Shown here: positions 6,456-16,125 of the stretch, one piece after another
Position numbering within the stretch: the first letter of the stretch is position 1
Layout of the letters: the number at the start of each line of letters is the position of its first letter
DNA from: an uncultured Eubacteriales bacterium
GTDB lineage: Bacteria; Bacillota; Clostridia; Christensenellales; Aristaeellaceae
NCBI GenBank assembly: GCA_900320085.1
Contig: ONRC01000017.1
Coordinates: 1 to 39,503 of the forward strand
Direction of reading: 5' to 3'
Length of the DNA: 39,503 bases
The notes under the pieces: generated by a model
The model's input: only the letters and a program-made list of their open reading frames with translations
Databases searched by the model: none
Told to the model about the DNA's origin: nothing
Translations under genes and position numbers: made by a program

Positions 6456-9371
6456 TTACTTTCCGGCTTTCTTGGCCTTGCGGTACTTGCGGATCATCAG
6501 GAATTCCCACAGCGCGCACAGCAGCACGATCGCGGTGATGATGCCGTACATCACCTTTTCCCAGGTGGGCATACCCGCCTTGGAATCGGTGGCGTAGGCG
6601 CGGCTGTTGGCGGTGGTGTAGAGGATGTTCTTGCAGGCCTGGCGCATCGCCAGCACGGAGGTGGCGCTGGTGGTGTCGGTGACCTTGGAGAAGTCGGTGG
6701 CCTGGGGCGTCAGGCAGAAGTCGTTGCCGTTGCGGATCAGGATATCAGCGTCCTGATAGCCGTAGCCGCCGAAGTAGTCCGTCAGCACCATGCCGCGGAA
6801 GCCCCATTCGTTGCGCAGCACTTCCTTCTGCAGCTCGGGGGTGGCGGCGGCGTACTTGTTGCCGATGTAGTTGAAGGCGGACATGACGGCGCCCGCGTGG
6901 CCTTCCTTCACGGACAGCTCGAAGGGCTTGAGGTAAATTTCGCGCATGGCCTGCTCGTTGGTCCAGGTCAGCAGCATGTCGGTGCGGTGGGTCTCCTGGT
7001 CGTTGAGGGCGAAGTGCTTCATGAAGGCGTACACGCCGCTTTCCGCCGCGCCTTGGATGGCGTTGGCCGCCATCTTGCCGGAGATGAAGCCGTCCTCGGA
7101 GTAGTACTCGAAGTTGCGGCCCGCGAAGGCGGAGCGATGGATGTTCATGGCGGGAGCGTACCAGCCGGACACGTCCATTTCATCCGCCATCTGGCCGATG
7201 GAGCGGCCGAAGCTCTTGGCCAGGTCGGTGCCCCAGGTGGAGGCGATCACGACGCCCGCGGGGAAGCCGATGGAGGCCTTGCCGGTAAAGTTGTTGTTGA
7301 TGGAGGCGGGGCCGTCGCAGTCGATCTGCTGGGTCTTGCCCACGGAGTTGACGGGCACGCTCTGGTAGCCGCCGGTGCCGATGAGGCTCACCATATCGTC
7401 GATAGTCAGCTGATCCAGCAGCTTATCCCACTCAGGATCGTCGTAATCCTTGCCGCGCAGATTGGCGATGGTCAGGCCGTTCTTGGCGCCGGTGGTGGGC
7501 ATCTTGTCGTCGGGATTGTTGAACTGGGTGGGATCGTAGGTCTTGTGGTTGTAGAAGCCATCCTTGATGGCGTCGGTCATGGTGTAATCGGTGGGCGCGG
7601 CCACAGCCTGGTCATAGTTGGCAAAGCCGTCGGCGCGGGACAGGTAGGTCACGTTGCCCAAGGCGTAATCGAACCGGGAAACAGCGGCTTCCTGGTCGCT
7701 GGCGCGCTTGTTGTCCTGGCCGTAGGTGATGGCATTGGCCAGGGTATAGGTCTTGGAGTCGATGACGTTATGGGCGTCCTTGTTGATGGAGATCACGTAA
7801 TCGCCCGCGTCGAGCACATAGGCCTTGGCGGTCTTGTAGTCGAAGGAGGCCATATCTTCCACGCTGAAGGAGATCTTGACGGTTTCGCTCTTGCCGGGCT
7901 CGATGACGCCGGTCTTGGCGAAGGCCACCAGGTTGGCGGTGGACTTTTCAATGCCGCCGTTCACATAAGGCGGATTGTAGTACACTTCCACCACGTCCTT
8001 GCCGGCCACAGCGCCGGTGTTGGTCACGGTCACGTCGAAGGAGAGCACACCGTTGGCTTCGGCGATGTCGCCCATCTTCTGCTCGAAGGTGGTGTAGCTC
8101 AGGCCGTAGCCGAAGGGATACACGACGGAGGCGTCATAGTCGATCTTGCCTTCCGCGGCGGCGGTTTCATACCAGCGGTAGCCCACGTAGATGCCTTCCA
8201 CGTAGTCCACAAAGTTGGGGGTCACGACGCTGGGCGGGCCGCCCCAGCCGGCCACTTCGGGGGACACATCTTCGGCGTTGGTGTACACGAATTCGCCGAT
8301 GTTGTTAAAGTTGGGGGCAGCAGTCAGGTCAGCCACAAAGGTGTCGATGGTGCGGCCGGAGGGATTGACCTTGCCCACCAGGATGTTGCCCAAGGCGTTG
8401 AAGCCGGTCTGGCCGGGGCCGGGGGCAAGGATGACGGCCTTGATGCTGGGATAATCGTTGACCCAGCCCAGCTCCATGGCGTTGGAGGCGTTGATCACCA
8501 CGATGACCTTGTCAAACGCGGCGGTGACCTTTTCCACCATCGCGGCTTCGCGGGTGGTCAGCTCCAGGTAATGCTTGGAGGCGTCCAGGTCTTCGGGGTA
8601 TTCGCTCAGGCGCACGCCGCTGACGCCGAACATGCCGCCGCCGTTATCCACAAAGGTGGCGGGGATGGCGGGGTCCAGGCTGGTGGGCAGGTCGGCGCCT
8701 TCGCCGCCGGAGCGGGCGATGACGATGATCGCGGTGTCGGAATAGCTCTTGGCCTTGTCAATGATGCCGGAGGCGTCATATTCTTCGGCGCTCATTTCGG
8801 GAATCGTCCAGTCCTGGCCGAACATGCCGATCACGGGACGGGCGGCGCGCCAGTCGGTGTAGGCCTTCACCAGGTCGGCGTTGTACTGGATGCCCGCGTT
8901 CTCCAGGCCCTTGAGCAGACTGACGGTTTCATACAATCCGGACAGGGAGCCGGAACCGGTGCCGCCGTAAACGGGATTGGTGGAGGACCAGCCGAAGGTG
9001 TTCACCTTGGCGTTGGCTTCCAGCGGCAGCAGGCCGTCGTTCTTGAGCAGCACAAAGCCTTCGTCGGCAATGTCCTCGCACAGGTCCTGGGCGGTCTTGA
9101 TGCTTTCTTCGCTGATGTCCCCGGTCTTTTTGAACACCATGCTCACCATGCTGTACATGGGGCCGGTGAGGATCAGGTTCACCACCAGCACCAGCGCCAG
9201 GATGAACGCCACCCAGGCGGTGCCGCGCACCAGACCGCGCGCGGGCTTCTTGATTTTGACGGCGGCAATGGTCACGATGATGGCCAGCACCAGGCAGATA
9301 CCGATAGCAATCAGGTGTTTCTGCAGCAGGCCGAGCGTGGTCAGCACGTCGTTCATGTTGATTCCGAGCAT
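6456..9371 (-). CDS. Membrane-anchored GH3 glycosidase with swapped domain order
   Basis: 971 residues. Two hydrophobic segments open the protein (about 19-41 and 51-71) and one closes it (about 942-961, then a basic tail), so the enzyme is held at the membrane, probably facing outwards. The order of GH3 parts is reversed. The alpha/beta sandwich domain (ADEGFVLLKNDGLLPL, GSGSLSG) comes first, then a fibronectin-III-like domain. The TIM barrel that normally comes first follows, with KHFALNDQE and nucleophile Asp865 in GMVLTDYFGG. Such C-N order is known for some rumen beta-glucosidases. The start has GGGGGAG 5 nt upstream. It is monocistronic with its own promoter, palindrome and terminator. 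The sugar cannot be told from sequence; beta-glucoside, beta-xyloside or arabinoside are all possible. Confidence 0.9.
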   Translation of the reverse strand: MLGINMNDVLTTLGLLQKHLIAIGICLVLAIIVTIAAVKIKKPARGLVRGTAWVAFILALVLVVNLILTGPMYSMVSMVFKKTGDISEESIKTAQDLCEDIADEGFVLLKNDGLLPLEANAKVNTFGWSSTNPVYGGTGSGSLSGLYETVSLLKGLENAGIQYNADLVKAYTDWRAARPVIGMFGQDWTIPEMSAEEYDASGIIDKAKSYSDTAIIVIARSGGEGADLPTSLDPAIPATFVDNGGGMFGVSGVRLSEYPEDLDASKHYLELTTREAAMVEKVTAAFDKVIVVINASNAMELGWVNDYPSIKAVILAPGPGQTGFNALGNILVGKVNPSGRTIDTFVADLTAAPNFNNIGEFVYTNAEDVSPEVAGWGGPPSVVTPNFVDYVEGIYVGYRWYETAAAEGKIDYDASVVYPFGYGLSYTTFEQKMGDIAEANGVLSFDVTVTNTGAVAGKDVVEVYYNPPYVNGGIEKSTANLVAFAKTGVIEPGKSETVKISFSVEDMASFDYKTAKAYVLDAGDYVISINKDAHNVIDSKTYTLANAITYGQDNKRASDQEAAVSRFDYALGNVTYLSRADGFANYDQAVAAPTDYTMTDAIKDGFYNHKTYDPTQFNNPDDKMPTTGAKNGLTIANLRGKDYDDPEWDKLLDQLTIDDMVSLIGTGGYQSVPVNSVGKTQQIDCDGPASINNNFTGKASIGFPAGVVIASTWGTDLAKSFGRSIGQMADEMDVSGWYAPAMNIHRSAFAGRNFEYYSEDGFISGKMAANAIQGAAESGVYAFMKHFALNDQETHRTDMLLTWTNEQAMREIYLKPFELSVKEGHAGAVMSAFNYIGNKYAAATPELQKEVLRNEWGFRGMVLTDYFGGYGYQDADILIRNGNDFCLTPQATDFSKVTDTTSATSVLAMRQACKNILYTTANSRAYATDSKAGMPTWEKVMYGIITAIVLLCALWEFLMIRKYRKAKKAGK

Positions 9372-9400
9372 GTTTGCTCCCCCTTCTGTATTACATTATT

Positions 9401-9414
9401 GCATGAAAACATGC
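9401..9414. promoter_or_regulatory. Candidate operator downstream of the GH3 promoter
   Basis: Perfect palindrome GCATGAAAACATGC, placed about 5-20 nt downstream of the predicted GH3 transcription start, a repressor-like position. It shares the CATGAA half-site with the LacI-type operator at 10635-10648 but differs at the centre, so common control is only a suggestion. Confidence 0.5.
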
Positions 9415-9426
9415 GTTATCTATTTC

Positions 9427-9455
9427 ATTATACATGAAACGATTATACCGCGCAA
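9427..9455 (-). promoter_or_regulatory. Sigma-A-type promoter of the GH3 gene
   Basis: On the minus strand: TTGCGC (9450-9455), 17-nt spacer, TATAAT (9427-9432), about 56 nt upstream of the GH3 start. Confidence 0.8.
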
Positions 9456-9612
9456 CTGCCATTTATGAAGAATGTGTAAAGAAAAGCGGCGCGGGATATT
9501 TATCTTCCATAAAATGGTCTGCCCGCTTAAGCAAACGCACCTGGCGCCTGAAATCATGGAAAAAAGAAACCCGGTGGAGCATGACATTCCGACATATTCC
9601 ACGCGGGCCGGA

Positions 9613-10620
9613 TCAGATTTTTATGCAGGAGCCGCGGCAAACCAGAGAAACCGGCAGCACTACCTGCTGGGGCGGCAGCGACGGATCGTGAATGCGTCTG
9701 CGGAGCATGGCGATGGCCTGGCGCGCCTCCTCCTGCAAATCGCAGTTGATGGAGCAGATGGGCTTGGGAAAATGGAGGTAGCCCAGGATGTTGTCAAACC
9801 CGACCACGGACAAATCCCGGGGGCACTGGAAGCCCTGGTTTTCCAGCAGGGTGATGGCCGTCCATGCCTCCACGTCGCAGAAGGAAAACAGCCCCGTCAC
9901 CCCCTGGCGCAGCCATTCCGTCAGGCAGCGCCGGGCGTCCTGCTCGTCTTCCGGCTCGGCATAGTGGATGGCGGAGGCGGGGAGCCCCGCGTCCAGACAG
10001 GCCTGCTGAAAGCCCTCGAAGCGTTTGCGGGTGGAGTATACCACGTGATGAAAGGAGATCATGGCCAGGTTTTTGTGCCCCTCGGCAATCAAATGGCTCC
10101 CGGCCAGATAGCCCCCCTGCCGGTCGTCGCAGACCACGCAGTCGTCCTTCTCCCCTTCAGCAAAGCGGCTGAGCAGCACATAGGGGATGCCGGAAGCGCG
10201 CAGGGTGTCCAGCGCGGGAGATTCAAAGGAGCAGGGGGCGATCAGCACGCCGTCCGCCTGGCGGGACAGGGCCATCTCCACCGCCCGGGTTTCGGTTTCC
10301 GGGTCGTCCTGGGAGCAGAGCATCATCAGTCCGTAGCCCAGCCGCCACGCTTCGCGCTGGATCAGGTCGCACAAAATGGCATAGTAGGGGTTGATCATGG
10401 AGCCGGTGATCATGGCGATAGTCTTCGTCCGTCCGGAACGCAGGGAGCTGGCGATATAATTGCGCACGTACCCCATTTCCCGGGCCACCCCCTGGATACG
10501 CTCGCAGGTCTCCCGGCTGATATCGTCTTTGTTTTTCAGGGCCCGGGACACGGTGTTGACCGTGAAGCCCGTGGCGTTGGCAATGTCCTGCAAAGTGACG
10601 CGCCCTTTTTCCTTTGCCAT
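9613..10620 (-). CDS. LacI-family transcriptional regulator
   Basis: 335 residues. The N-terminal helix-turn-helix reads VTLQDIANATGFTVNTVSRAL (residues 8-28), followed by a hinge helix and a type 1 periplasmic-binding-protein sensor domain (ITGSMINPYYAILCD, ADGVLIAPC, VVGFDN). The frame is open upstream to 10692, but ATG 10620 has AAGGAAG about 6 nt upstream and gives the canonical start. It is divergent from the GH43/ABC operon. Palindromic operators in both promoter regions indicate autoregulation and control of that operon. The inducer is probably a sugar liberated from arabinan, an inference from the neighbours only. Confidence 0.92.
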   Translation of the reverse strand: MAKEKGRVTLQDIANATGFTVNTVSRALKNKDDISRETCERIQGVAREMGYVRNYIASSLRSGRTKTIAMITGSMINPYYAILCDLIQREAWRLGYGLMMLCSQDDPETETRAVEMALSRQADGVLIAPCSFESPALDTLRASGIPYVLLSRFAEGEKDDCVVCDDRQGGYLAGSHLIAEGHKNLAMISFHHVVYSTRKRFEGFQQACLDAGLPASAIHYAEPEDEQDARRCLTEWLRQGVTGLFSFCDVEAWTAITLLENQGFQCPRDLSVVGFDNILGYLHFPKPICSINCDLQEEARQAIAMLRRRIHDPSLPPQQVVLPVSLVCRGSCIKI

Positions 10621-10634
10621 GCGTTTCTTCCTTT

Positions 10635-10648
10635 CATGAACGTTCATG
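10635..10648. promoter_or_regulatory. LacI-type operator in the regulator's own 5' leader
   Basis: Perfect 14-bp palindrome CATGAACGTTCATG with the CG centre typical of LacI-family sites. It lies between the regulator's -10 box and its start codon, fitting autorepression. Confidence 0.8.
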
Positions 10649-10663
10649 TAATTATCCGCGCTC

Positions 10664-10692
10664 ATTCTATCATAGCGAAAAACACCTGTCAA
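10664..10692 (-). promoter_or_regulatory. Sigma-A-type promoter of the LacI-family regulator
   Basis: On the minus strand: TTGACA (10687-10692), 17-nt spacer, TAGAAT (10664-10669). Confidence 0.85.
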
Positions 10693-10731
10693 TCAATTAC
10701 AAAAAAACGTCAGAAAGTGGACAAAAAACGC

Positions 10732-10760
10732 TTGACAGTTCCTCTATAGCATGATACAAT
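10732..10760 (+). promoter_or_regulatory. Sigma-A-type promoter of the GH43/ABC operon
   Basis: TTGACA (10732-10737), 17-nt spacer, TACAAT (10755-10760). It gives a leader of about 95 nt before the first GH43 gene, with the operator at 10776-10789 just downstream of the start point. Confidence 0.88.
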
Positions 10761-10775
10761 ATGTTTGATTTAATA

Positions 10776-10789
10776 CATTAACGTTCATG
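10776..10789. promoter_or_regulatory. LacI-type operator of the GH43/ABC operon
   Basis: CATTAACGTTCATG differs by one base from the perfect operator at 10635-10648. It sits about 9-22 nt after the predicted transcription start. A second CGTTCA half-site follows at 10794-10799, so a weaker adjacent site is possible. Confidence 0.75.
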
Positions 10790-10862
10790 TTATCGTTCAC
10801 GTTTGCCAGATACTGCATCCGATCTTTTGCTTCACCATTCCGACGAAGAAGGGGGAAGAACA

Positions 10863-11780
10863 TTGAAAGCATACATTGAACAGCGCGCCGATCCCTATAT
10901 TCTTTGGAAGGATGGCTGGTATTATTTCACTGCCTCCGTGCCGGAATTTGACCGGCTGGTGCTGCGCAAGGCCCGCACCCTCAAGGAGCTGCCCGACGCG
11001 GTGGAAAAGGTGGTGTGGGTGCGGCATCCCGAAGGGGACATGAGCTGCAACATCTGGGCCCCGGAAATCCACTTTGTGGACGGCAAGTGGTATATCTATT
11101 TCGCTGCGGCGCGGGCCGGGGCGGATGAAAAGGGCTGCTACGACCACCGCATCTACGCCCTGGAAAACGCCAGCGCCGACCCGATGGAGGGGTGCTTCAC
11201 GGAAGCGGGCCGGATCGACACCGGGTGGGAGAGCTTTTCCCTGGATTCCACCACAGTATTTTATGAAGGAAAGCGCTACTTCATCTGGGCCCAGCGGGAC
11301 TACGCCATTCCAGGCAACAGCAACCTGTACATCGCCGAAATGAAAAACGCGCTGGAATTGAAGCTCCCCGCCGTGCGGCTGAGCGTGCCGGAATACGATT
11401 GGGAATGCCAGGGCTTCCTGGTCAACGAGGGCCCGTCCTGCCTGATTCACAACGGCAATCTGTATCTGACCTACTCTGCCAGCGCCACCGACGAGCGCTA
11501 CGCTATGGGGATGCTGACGCTGAAGGCGGGCGGTGACCCGCTGAACCCGGCGGACTGGGCAAAGTCCCCCGTGCCCGTGATGGTGACGGAGGAACAGAAC
11601 GGCCTGTTCGGCCCGGGACACAATTCCTTTACCGTGGACGAAACAGGGAACGACATCCTGGTATTCCACGCCCGGCCCTATCCCGGCTTCCACGGCACGG
11701 CCCTGAGCGACCCCAACCGCCACTGCTTCCTGCGGCAGGTGCGGTACACGGAGGATGGAACGCCGATCTTTCAGGCGTAA
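10863..11780 (+). CDS. GH43 glycosidase, probable intracellular alpha-L-arabinofuranosidase
   Basis: 305 residues, a single five-bladed GH43 propeller without signal peptide, so cytoplasmic. The catalytic triad is visible: base D10 (QRADP), pKa modulator D128 (SLDSTTVF) and acid E189 (NEGPS). The opening QRADPYI...YYFTASVPEFDRL is typical of the exo-arabinofuranosidase-like GH43 group. The frame is open from 10803, but TTG 10863 is chosen because AGGGGGAAG lies just upstream and translation from there matches the usual N-terminus of the family. It is the first gene of the operon and would cleave imported arabino-oligosaccharides. A xylosidase or other pentosidase activity is not excluded. Confidence 0.85.
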   Translation: MKAYIEQRADPYILWKDGWYYFTASVPEFDRLVLRKARTLKELPDAVEKVVWVRHPEGDMSCNIWAPEIHFVDGKWYIYFAAARAGADEKGCYDHRIYALENASADPMEGCFTEAGRIDTGWESFSLDSTTVFYEGKRYFIWAQRDYAIPGNSNLYIAEMKNALELKLPAVRLSVPEYDWECQGFLVNEGPSCLIHNGNLYLTYSASATDERYAMGMLTLKAGGDPLNPADWAKSPVPVMVTEEQNGLFGPGHNSFTVDETGNDILVFHARPYPGFHGTALSDPNRHCFLRQVRYTEDGTPIFQA

Positions 11781-11816
11781 CAAAGCGGCATGAACGATGA
11801 TTTCGGAAGGTGAAGC

Positions 11817-13238
11817 ATGAAAGGCTTGCGTATGATTGGCTTGTTCCTGGCGCTGCTGGGCCTGATGGCCTGCGGCGCTTTGGCGGAGGAAACGGAAAAG
11901 CCCATTCCCAAATTCAAAGAGGTTTCCGTGCACGATCCTTCCATCATCCGGGCGGAGGACGGCACGTTCTACATTTTCGGCAGCCATATGGCCGCGGCAA
12001 AGAGCAGCGACCTGATTCAGTGGAAGATGATCTCCACCGACGCGGGCCGGGGCTGCACCCTGGTGGAAAACGTGCAGGAGCAGATGAAGGAAGCCCTGCA
12101 ATACGCCCAGACCACCACCTTCTGGGCCCCCGACGTGCAGCGGCTGAACGATGGCAGATACTACCTGTACTATTGCACCTGCCGGGGCGACAGCCCGCTG
12201 TCCATGCTGGGTCTGGCGGTCAGCGACAGCCCGGAGGGGCCTTATGAAAACCTGGGCGTGTTCTTAAAGAGTGGCTATCCCGGATACGACGCCACCCGGC
12301 TTCCCAACGTGGTGGACCCCTGCACCTTCTTTGACAAGGAAGGGAAGCTGTGGATGGTGTACGGCAGCTATTCCGGCGGCATCTACATCCTCGAAATGAA
12401 CCCGGACACCGGCTTTCCCCTGGAGGGCCAGGGCTACGGCAAAAAGCTGCTGGGCAAAAACCACGCCCGCATCGAAGGGCCCTACATCCTCTACAGCCCG
12501 GACACCGATTATTATTATCTGTTCCTGTCCTTCGGGGGCCTGGGGGCGAACGATGGCTACAACATCCGCGTGTGCCGCAGCAAAAACCCCGACGGGCCCT
12601 ATGAGGACGCTTTGGGCCAGCCCATGATCGACTGCGGCGGCAAGCCCGGCACCTTCTTCCACGACGTGGACTATGAGGGCTACGGCGTCAAGCTGATGGG
12701 CGGTTACTGCTTTGAAAACGTGGAAAGCGATACCAACCAGTTCCGCCTGGCCTACCGTTCCCCCGGCCACAACTCAGCGTATTATGATGAAGAAACCGGC
12801 CGCTATTTCCTGGTCTTCCACACCCGGTTCGCGGGCAGCGGCGAAGCCTTCAAGGTGCGGGTGCACCAGATGGTGATGAACGAAGCGGGCTGGCCGGTGG
12901 TCCTGCCCCAGCGCTATGCCGGGGAAACACCGGAACCCGTGCCCGCCGAGAAGCAGACCGGCCTGTACAAGGTGATCCTCCACGGCCGGGACATCAATAC
13001 CGCCGAGCATACCAGCCAGCTCATCACCCTGAACGCCGACGGCACCGTGGCCGGCGGCCTGACCGGTACCTGGGAATGCGACGGCCTGACCTTCCGCTGC
13101 ACGCTGGAGGGCATCCGCTATACCGGCGCGATGACTACGGCGCTGGACAGCAAGGAAAACGTGTGGGTCACCTGCTTTACCGCCCTGGACGAAACCGGCG
13201 CCGCCCTGTGGGGCTCCCACGCGGCGCATGAAAACTGA
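11817..13238 (+). CDS. Secreted GH43 endo-arabinanase-like enzyme
   Basis: 473 residues with a signal peptide (about 1-23, ending GALA|EE), so secreted. The GH43 triad is D40 (SVHDPSIIR), D167 (NVVDPC) and E220 (HARIEGPY). A conserved RSPGHNSAYYD segment carries the histidine that coordinates the central metal in endo-1,5-alpha-L-arabinanases. About 100 C-terminal residues form a separate small beta domain, as in AbnB/Abn2-type two-domain arabinanases. ATG 11817 has GGAAGG 7 nt upstream. It lies 36 nt after the first GH43 gene and 16 nt before the large binding protein, fitting a pathway in which it cuts arabinan outside the cell and the importers take up the products. Confidence 0.88.
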   Translation: MKGLRMIGLFLALLGLMACGALAEETEKPIPKFKEVSVHDPSIIRAEDGTFYIFGSHMAAAKSSDLIQWKMISTDAGRGCTLVENVQEQMKEALQYAQTTTFWAPDVQRLNDGRYYLYYCTCRGDSPLSMLGLAVSDSPEGPYENLGVFLKSGYPGYDATRLPNVVDPCTFFDKEGKLWMVYGSYSGGIYILEMNPDTGFPLEGQGYGKKLLGKNHARIEGPYILYSPDTDYYYLFLSFGGLGANDGYNIRVCRSKNPDGPYEDALGQPMIDCGGKPGTFFHDVDYEGYGVKLMGGYCFENVESDTNQFRLAYRSPGHNSAYYDEETGRYFLVFHTRFAGSGEAFKVRVHQMVMNEAGWPVVLPQRYAGETPEPVPAEKQTGLYKVILHGRDINTAEHTSQLITLNADGTVAGGLTGTWECDGLTFRCTLEGIRYTGAMTTALDSKENVWVTCFTALDETGAALWGSHAAHEN

Positions 13239-13254
13239 AGCGGAGGAAAACGGC

Positions 13255-16125
13255 ATGAAAAAAAAGGGCATTCTGACATTGGCGCTGCTGCTGGCGCTTA
13301 CGTGCCTGGCCTCCGCCTGCGCGGAGGAAGCGCCAAGCACCGACTGGATGATGTTCGCCAGCCGCACCGAGCCGTATTACAGCGATGCGGCGGCAGCCTA
13401 CACCTTCCCCGTGTACGCGGGCGAGCCCGTGGAATCCAACGTGTGGCACACCCTGAACATGGGCGACGGGGCGGAGTTCACCGTCACCGCGCCTGAGGAC
13501 GGGCAGTACGAAATTTGGTTTACCTACTCCACCGAAACCCAGAGCGCCCTGCCCAGCGAAATGACGGTGTCCATCGACGGCGCGATCCCCTTTTACGAGC
13601 TGCGCCGCGTGAAGTGGAAGAGCCTGTGGCAGGACGACGGGGTGTTCCCTCTGGACCGCTACGGCAACGAAATCGCCGCCACCCCCACTGCGCAGCGCGT
13701 GCTGCAGACCGCCGGGATGACCGACAGCGCGGGCTGGACGGACCGGCCCTTCCTGGTGGAGCTGTCCTCCGGGGAACACACCCTGACCCTGGACATGCAG
13801 GAGGGGGCCATCACCCTGGCCAGCATTTCCCTGCGCGCGCCGGAGGACGCGCCCGCCTACGCCGGGCAGCCCGCCAGCGGCAACGCGCTGATCGTGATCG
13901 AAGGGGAGCAGATCGACTCCCGCAACAAATCCAGCATCCGGGCGGCGGGAGAATTTGACCCCCAGCTGACGCCCTATGAAACCGAGCACCGGAAGATGAA
14001 CTTCCTGGACGGCGCGTCCTTCGATGCTGCCGGGGATGAAGTGACCTGGCGCTTCATGGCGGAGAAGGAAGGCTGGTATCAGCTGGGCTTCACCTACCGC
14101 CAAGGCGTGAAAGCCGACTTTCCCGTATTCGCGGACGTGCTGATCGACGGCGCGCTGCCGAGCCTGGAAGCCCGCCGCGTGCCCTTTGACTACGCCACGT
14201 CCTTTGCCACCAGCTTTGTCACCACCGCCTCCGGCGACCCCCAGACCTTCTTCCTCACCGCCGGGGAGCATACCCTGTCCCTGCGGCTGAACGGCGCGCC
14301 GCTGCTGCCGGTGTACGGGGTCATCAACCGGGTGCTGGGCGAAATCAACGGCCTGAGCCTGGAGGTGATCCGCCTGACCGGCGGCGTCACCACCGACCGC
14401 TACCGCGATTACGAGCTGCTGACCTACATCCCCAACCTGGTGGAGGTGCTCACCGGCTGGGCGGACGAGCTGGACGAAACCGTGGACCAGATGAAAGTCT
14501 ACTCCGCTACCGGCTCCGGCAGCGCGTTCAGCAACCTGACCCTGGCCGCCGACCAGCTCCGCCGACTGGCCTTAAAGCCCGAGGACCTGCCCCGCCGCCT
14601 GACGGAGCTGTCCACCGGCAGCAACAGCGCCGCCCGGATGCTGGCCCAGCAATTGCAGGATATTGCCCAGAACGATCTGTCCATCGACGAAATCCTTTTG
14701 TTCCAGTCCTCGGCCAAGCTGCCCGATAAGGTGTCCTTCCTGGAAAGCGCGGGCAAGAGCGTGGAGCGGTTCTTCACCTCCTTCGGCAGTCAGGACTACG
14801 CGGCGGGCACCGGCAAGGAAGGCCATTTGCAGGTGTGGATGGGCCGCAGCCGCCAGTACCTGGAAATCGCCCAGAACATGGTGGACGCCATGTTCACTCC
14901 GGAAACGGGCATCGAGGTGGATCTGTCCATCATGCCGGATGTGAACAAGCTGGTGCTGGCCAACGCGGCGGGCACCGCCCCGGACGCGGTGCTGAGCCTG
15001 CAATACGTGGTGCCCAGCTACCTGAACATCCGCGGCGCGCTGTACGATCTGACCCAGTTTGAGGACTTCCCCGAAATCGCCCAGCGCTTTTCCTCCGGCC
15101 TGTTCATCCCCTACACCCTGGGGGACGGCATCTACGCCATGCCGGAAACCGTGAACTTCTGGGTGCAGTTTTACCGCAAGGATATTTTAAACGCCCTGAG
15201 CATCACCCCGCCGGACAATATGGAGCAGGTGAAGATGATCCTGCCCGAATTGCAGCGGCGCAACATGAACTATTATTTCCCCACCGCCGGCATGGCGGGC
15301 ATGAAGGTGTTCCCCGGCACGCTGCCCCTGATTCTGCAGAGCGGCGGCAGCATCTACGGTCCCACCGTGGGGGACACCACCCTGGACAGTGAGGAAAGCC
15401 TGCGGGGCTTTAGGGAAATGACGGAGCTGTTCACCATCTACAACATGCCCACCGACGTGCCCTCCCCCGGCTTCTACCAGCAGTTCCGGGACGGCACCCT
15501 GCCCATCGGCATCGCCGACCTGGCCACCTACAACCTGCTGCTCAACGCCGCGCCGGAGCTGGACGGCATGTGGGACATCACCCTGTTCCCCGGCCTGCTG
15601 GACGATAACGGCAACGTGCAGCGCTGGACGACGGGCGGCGCGGAAACCATGGCGATCCTGAGCCAGACCAAAATGCCACAGGAAGCCTGGACCTTCCTCA
15701 AATGGTGGTCCAGCGCGGAGGTGCAGGCCCAGTTCGGAAACCTGCTGCAATCCACCTACGGCAGTGAATACATCTGGCCCACCGCCAACCGAGAAGCCTT
15801 CGAGACCCTGCCGCTCAAGGCCGCGCATAAAAAAATCATCCTGGCTCAAATGGAATGGATGACCGAAGCGCCCTGGGTGCTGGGCACCTACATGCTGGAG
15901 CGGGAGCTTTCCAACGCCTTTATCTCCGTGGCCGTGGACGGCGTGGACGCCCGCCGCGCCCTGGATACGGCGGTGAAGCGCATCAACCGCGAAACCTACC
16001 GCAAGCTGGAGGAATTCGGCTACTGGAAGGACGGCGTGATGCTGAAAGAATTCCCCACGCCGGACGCGACGGTCGTGCAAAAGCTCATTGATGAATACAA
16101 TCAGAAGAAGGAGGCGGAAAAATGA
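13255..16125 (+). CDS. Very large solute-binding protein with duplicated N-terminal beta domains
   Basis: 956 residues, about twice the usual size. A signal peptide (about 1-23, ASACA|EE) is followed by two related beta-sandwich-like segments, about 72-192 and 262-373. Each has a glycine/tyrosine-rich strand ([10 protein letters not shown] / GWYQLGFTY), an IDGA motif, and a late SGEHTLTLD / AGEHTLSLR strand. A helical linker (about 385-515) leads to a family 1 extracellular solute-binding domain (about 524-956). The frame opens at 13228 inside the previous gene, but ATG 13255 has GGAGG 8 nt upstream. The stop overlaps the first permease start (ATGA). The N-terminal pair resembles carbohydrate-binding modules and may hold polymer at the surface; that function is inferred. 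Confidence 0.82.
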   Translation: MKKKGILTLALLLALTCLASACAEEAPSTDWMMFASRTEPYYSDAAAAYTFPVYAGEPVESNVWHTLNMGDGAEFTVTAPEDGQYEIWFTYSTETQSALPSEMTVSIDGAIPFYELRRVKWKSLWQDDGVFPLDRYGNEIAATPTAQRVLQTAGMTDSAGWTDRPFLVELSSGEHTLTLDMQEGAITLASISLRAPEDAPAYAGQPASGNALIVIEGEQIDSRNKSSIRAAGEFDPQLTPYETEHRKMNFLDGASFDAAGDEVTWRFMAEKEGWYQLGFTYRQGVKADFPVFADVLIDGALPSLEARRVPFDYATSFATSFVTTASGDPQTFFLTAGEHTLSLRLNGAPLLPVYGVINRVLGEINGLSLEVIRLTGGVTTDRYRDYELLTYIPNLVEVLTGWADELDETVDQMKVYSATGSGSAFSNLTLAADQLRRLALKPEDLPRRLTELSTGSNSAARMLAQQLQDIAQNDLSIDEILLFQSSAKLPDKVSFLESAGKSVERFFTSFGSQDYAAGTGKEGHLQVWMGRSRQYLEIAQNMVDAMFTPETGIEVDLSIMPDVNKLVLANAAGTAPDAVLSLQYVVPSYLNIRGALYDLTQFEDFPEIAQRFSSGLFIPYTLGDGIYAMPETVNFWVQFYRKDILNALSITPPDNMEQVKMILPELQRRNMNYYFPTAGMAGMKVFPGTLPLILQSGGSIYGPTVGDTTLDSEESLRGFREMTELFTIYNMPTDVPSPGFYQQFRDGTLPIGIADLATYNLLLNAAPELDGMWDITLFPGLLDDNGNVQRWTTGGAETMAILSQTKMPQEAWTFLKWWSSAEVQAQFGNLLQSTYGSEYIWPTANREAFETLPLKAAHKKIILAQMEWMTEAPWVLGTYMLERELSNAFISVAVDGVDARRALDTAVKRINRETYRKLEEFGYWKDGVMLKEFPTPDATVVQKLIDEYNQKKEAEK

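Noticed and set aside
6351..9437. 1028-codon open frame on the + strand opposite the GH3 gene
   Set aside because: It is antisense to a clear GH3 gene, has Gly/Val/His-rich composition typical of GC-rich shadow frames, and lacks any recognisable domain.
13255..16125. Lipoprotein anchoring of the large binding protein through C22
   Set aside because: Residues before the cysteine (A-S-A) do not make a good lipobox, and ASACA|EE matches the type I cleavage pattern of the other exported proteins here.
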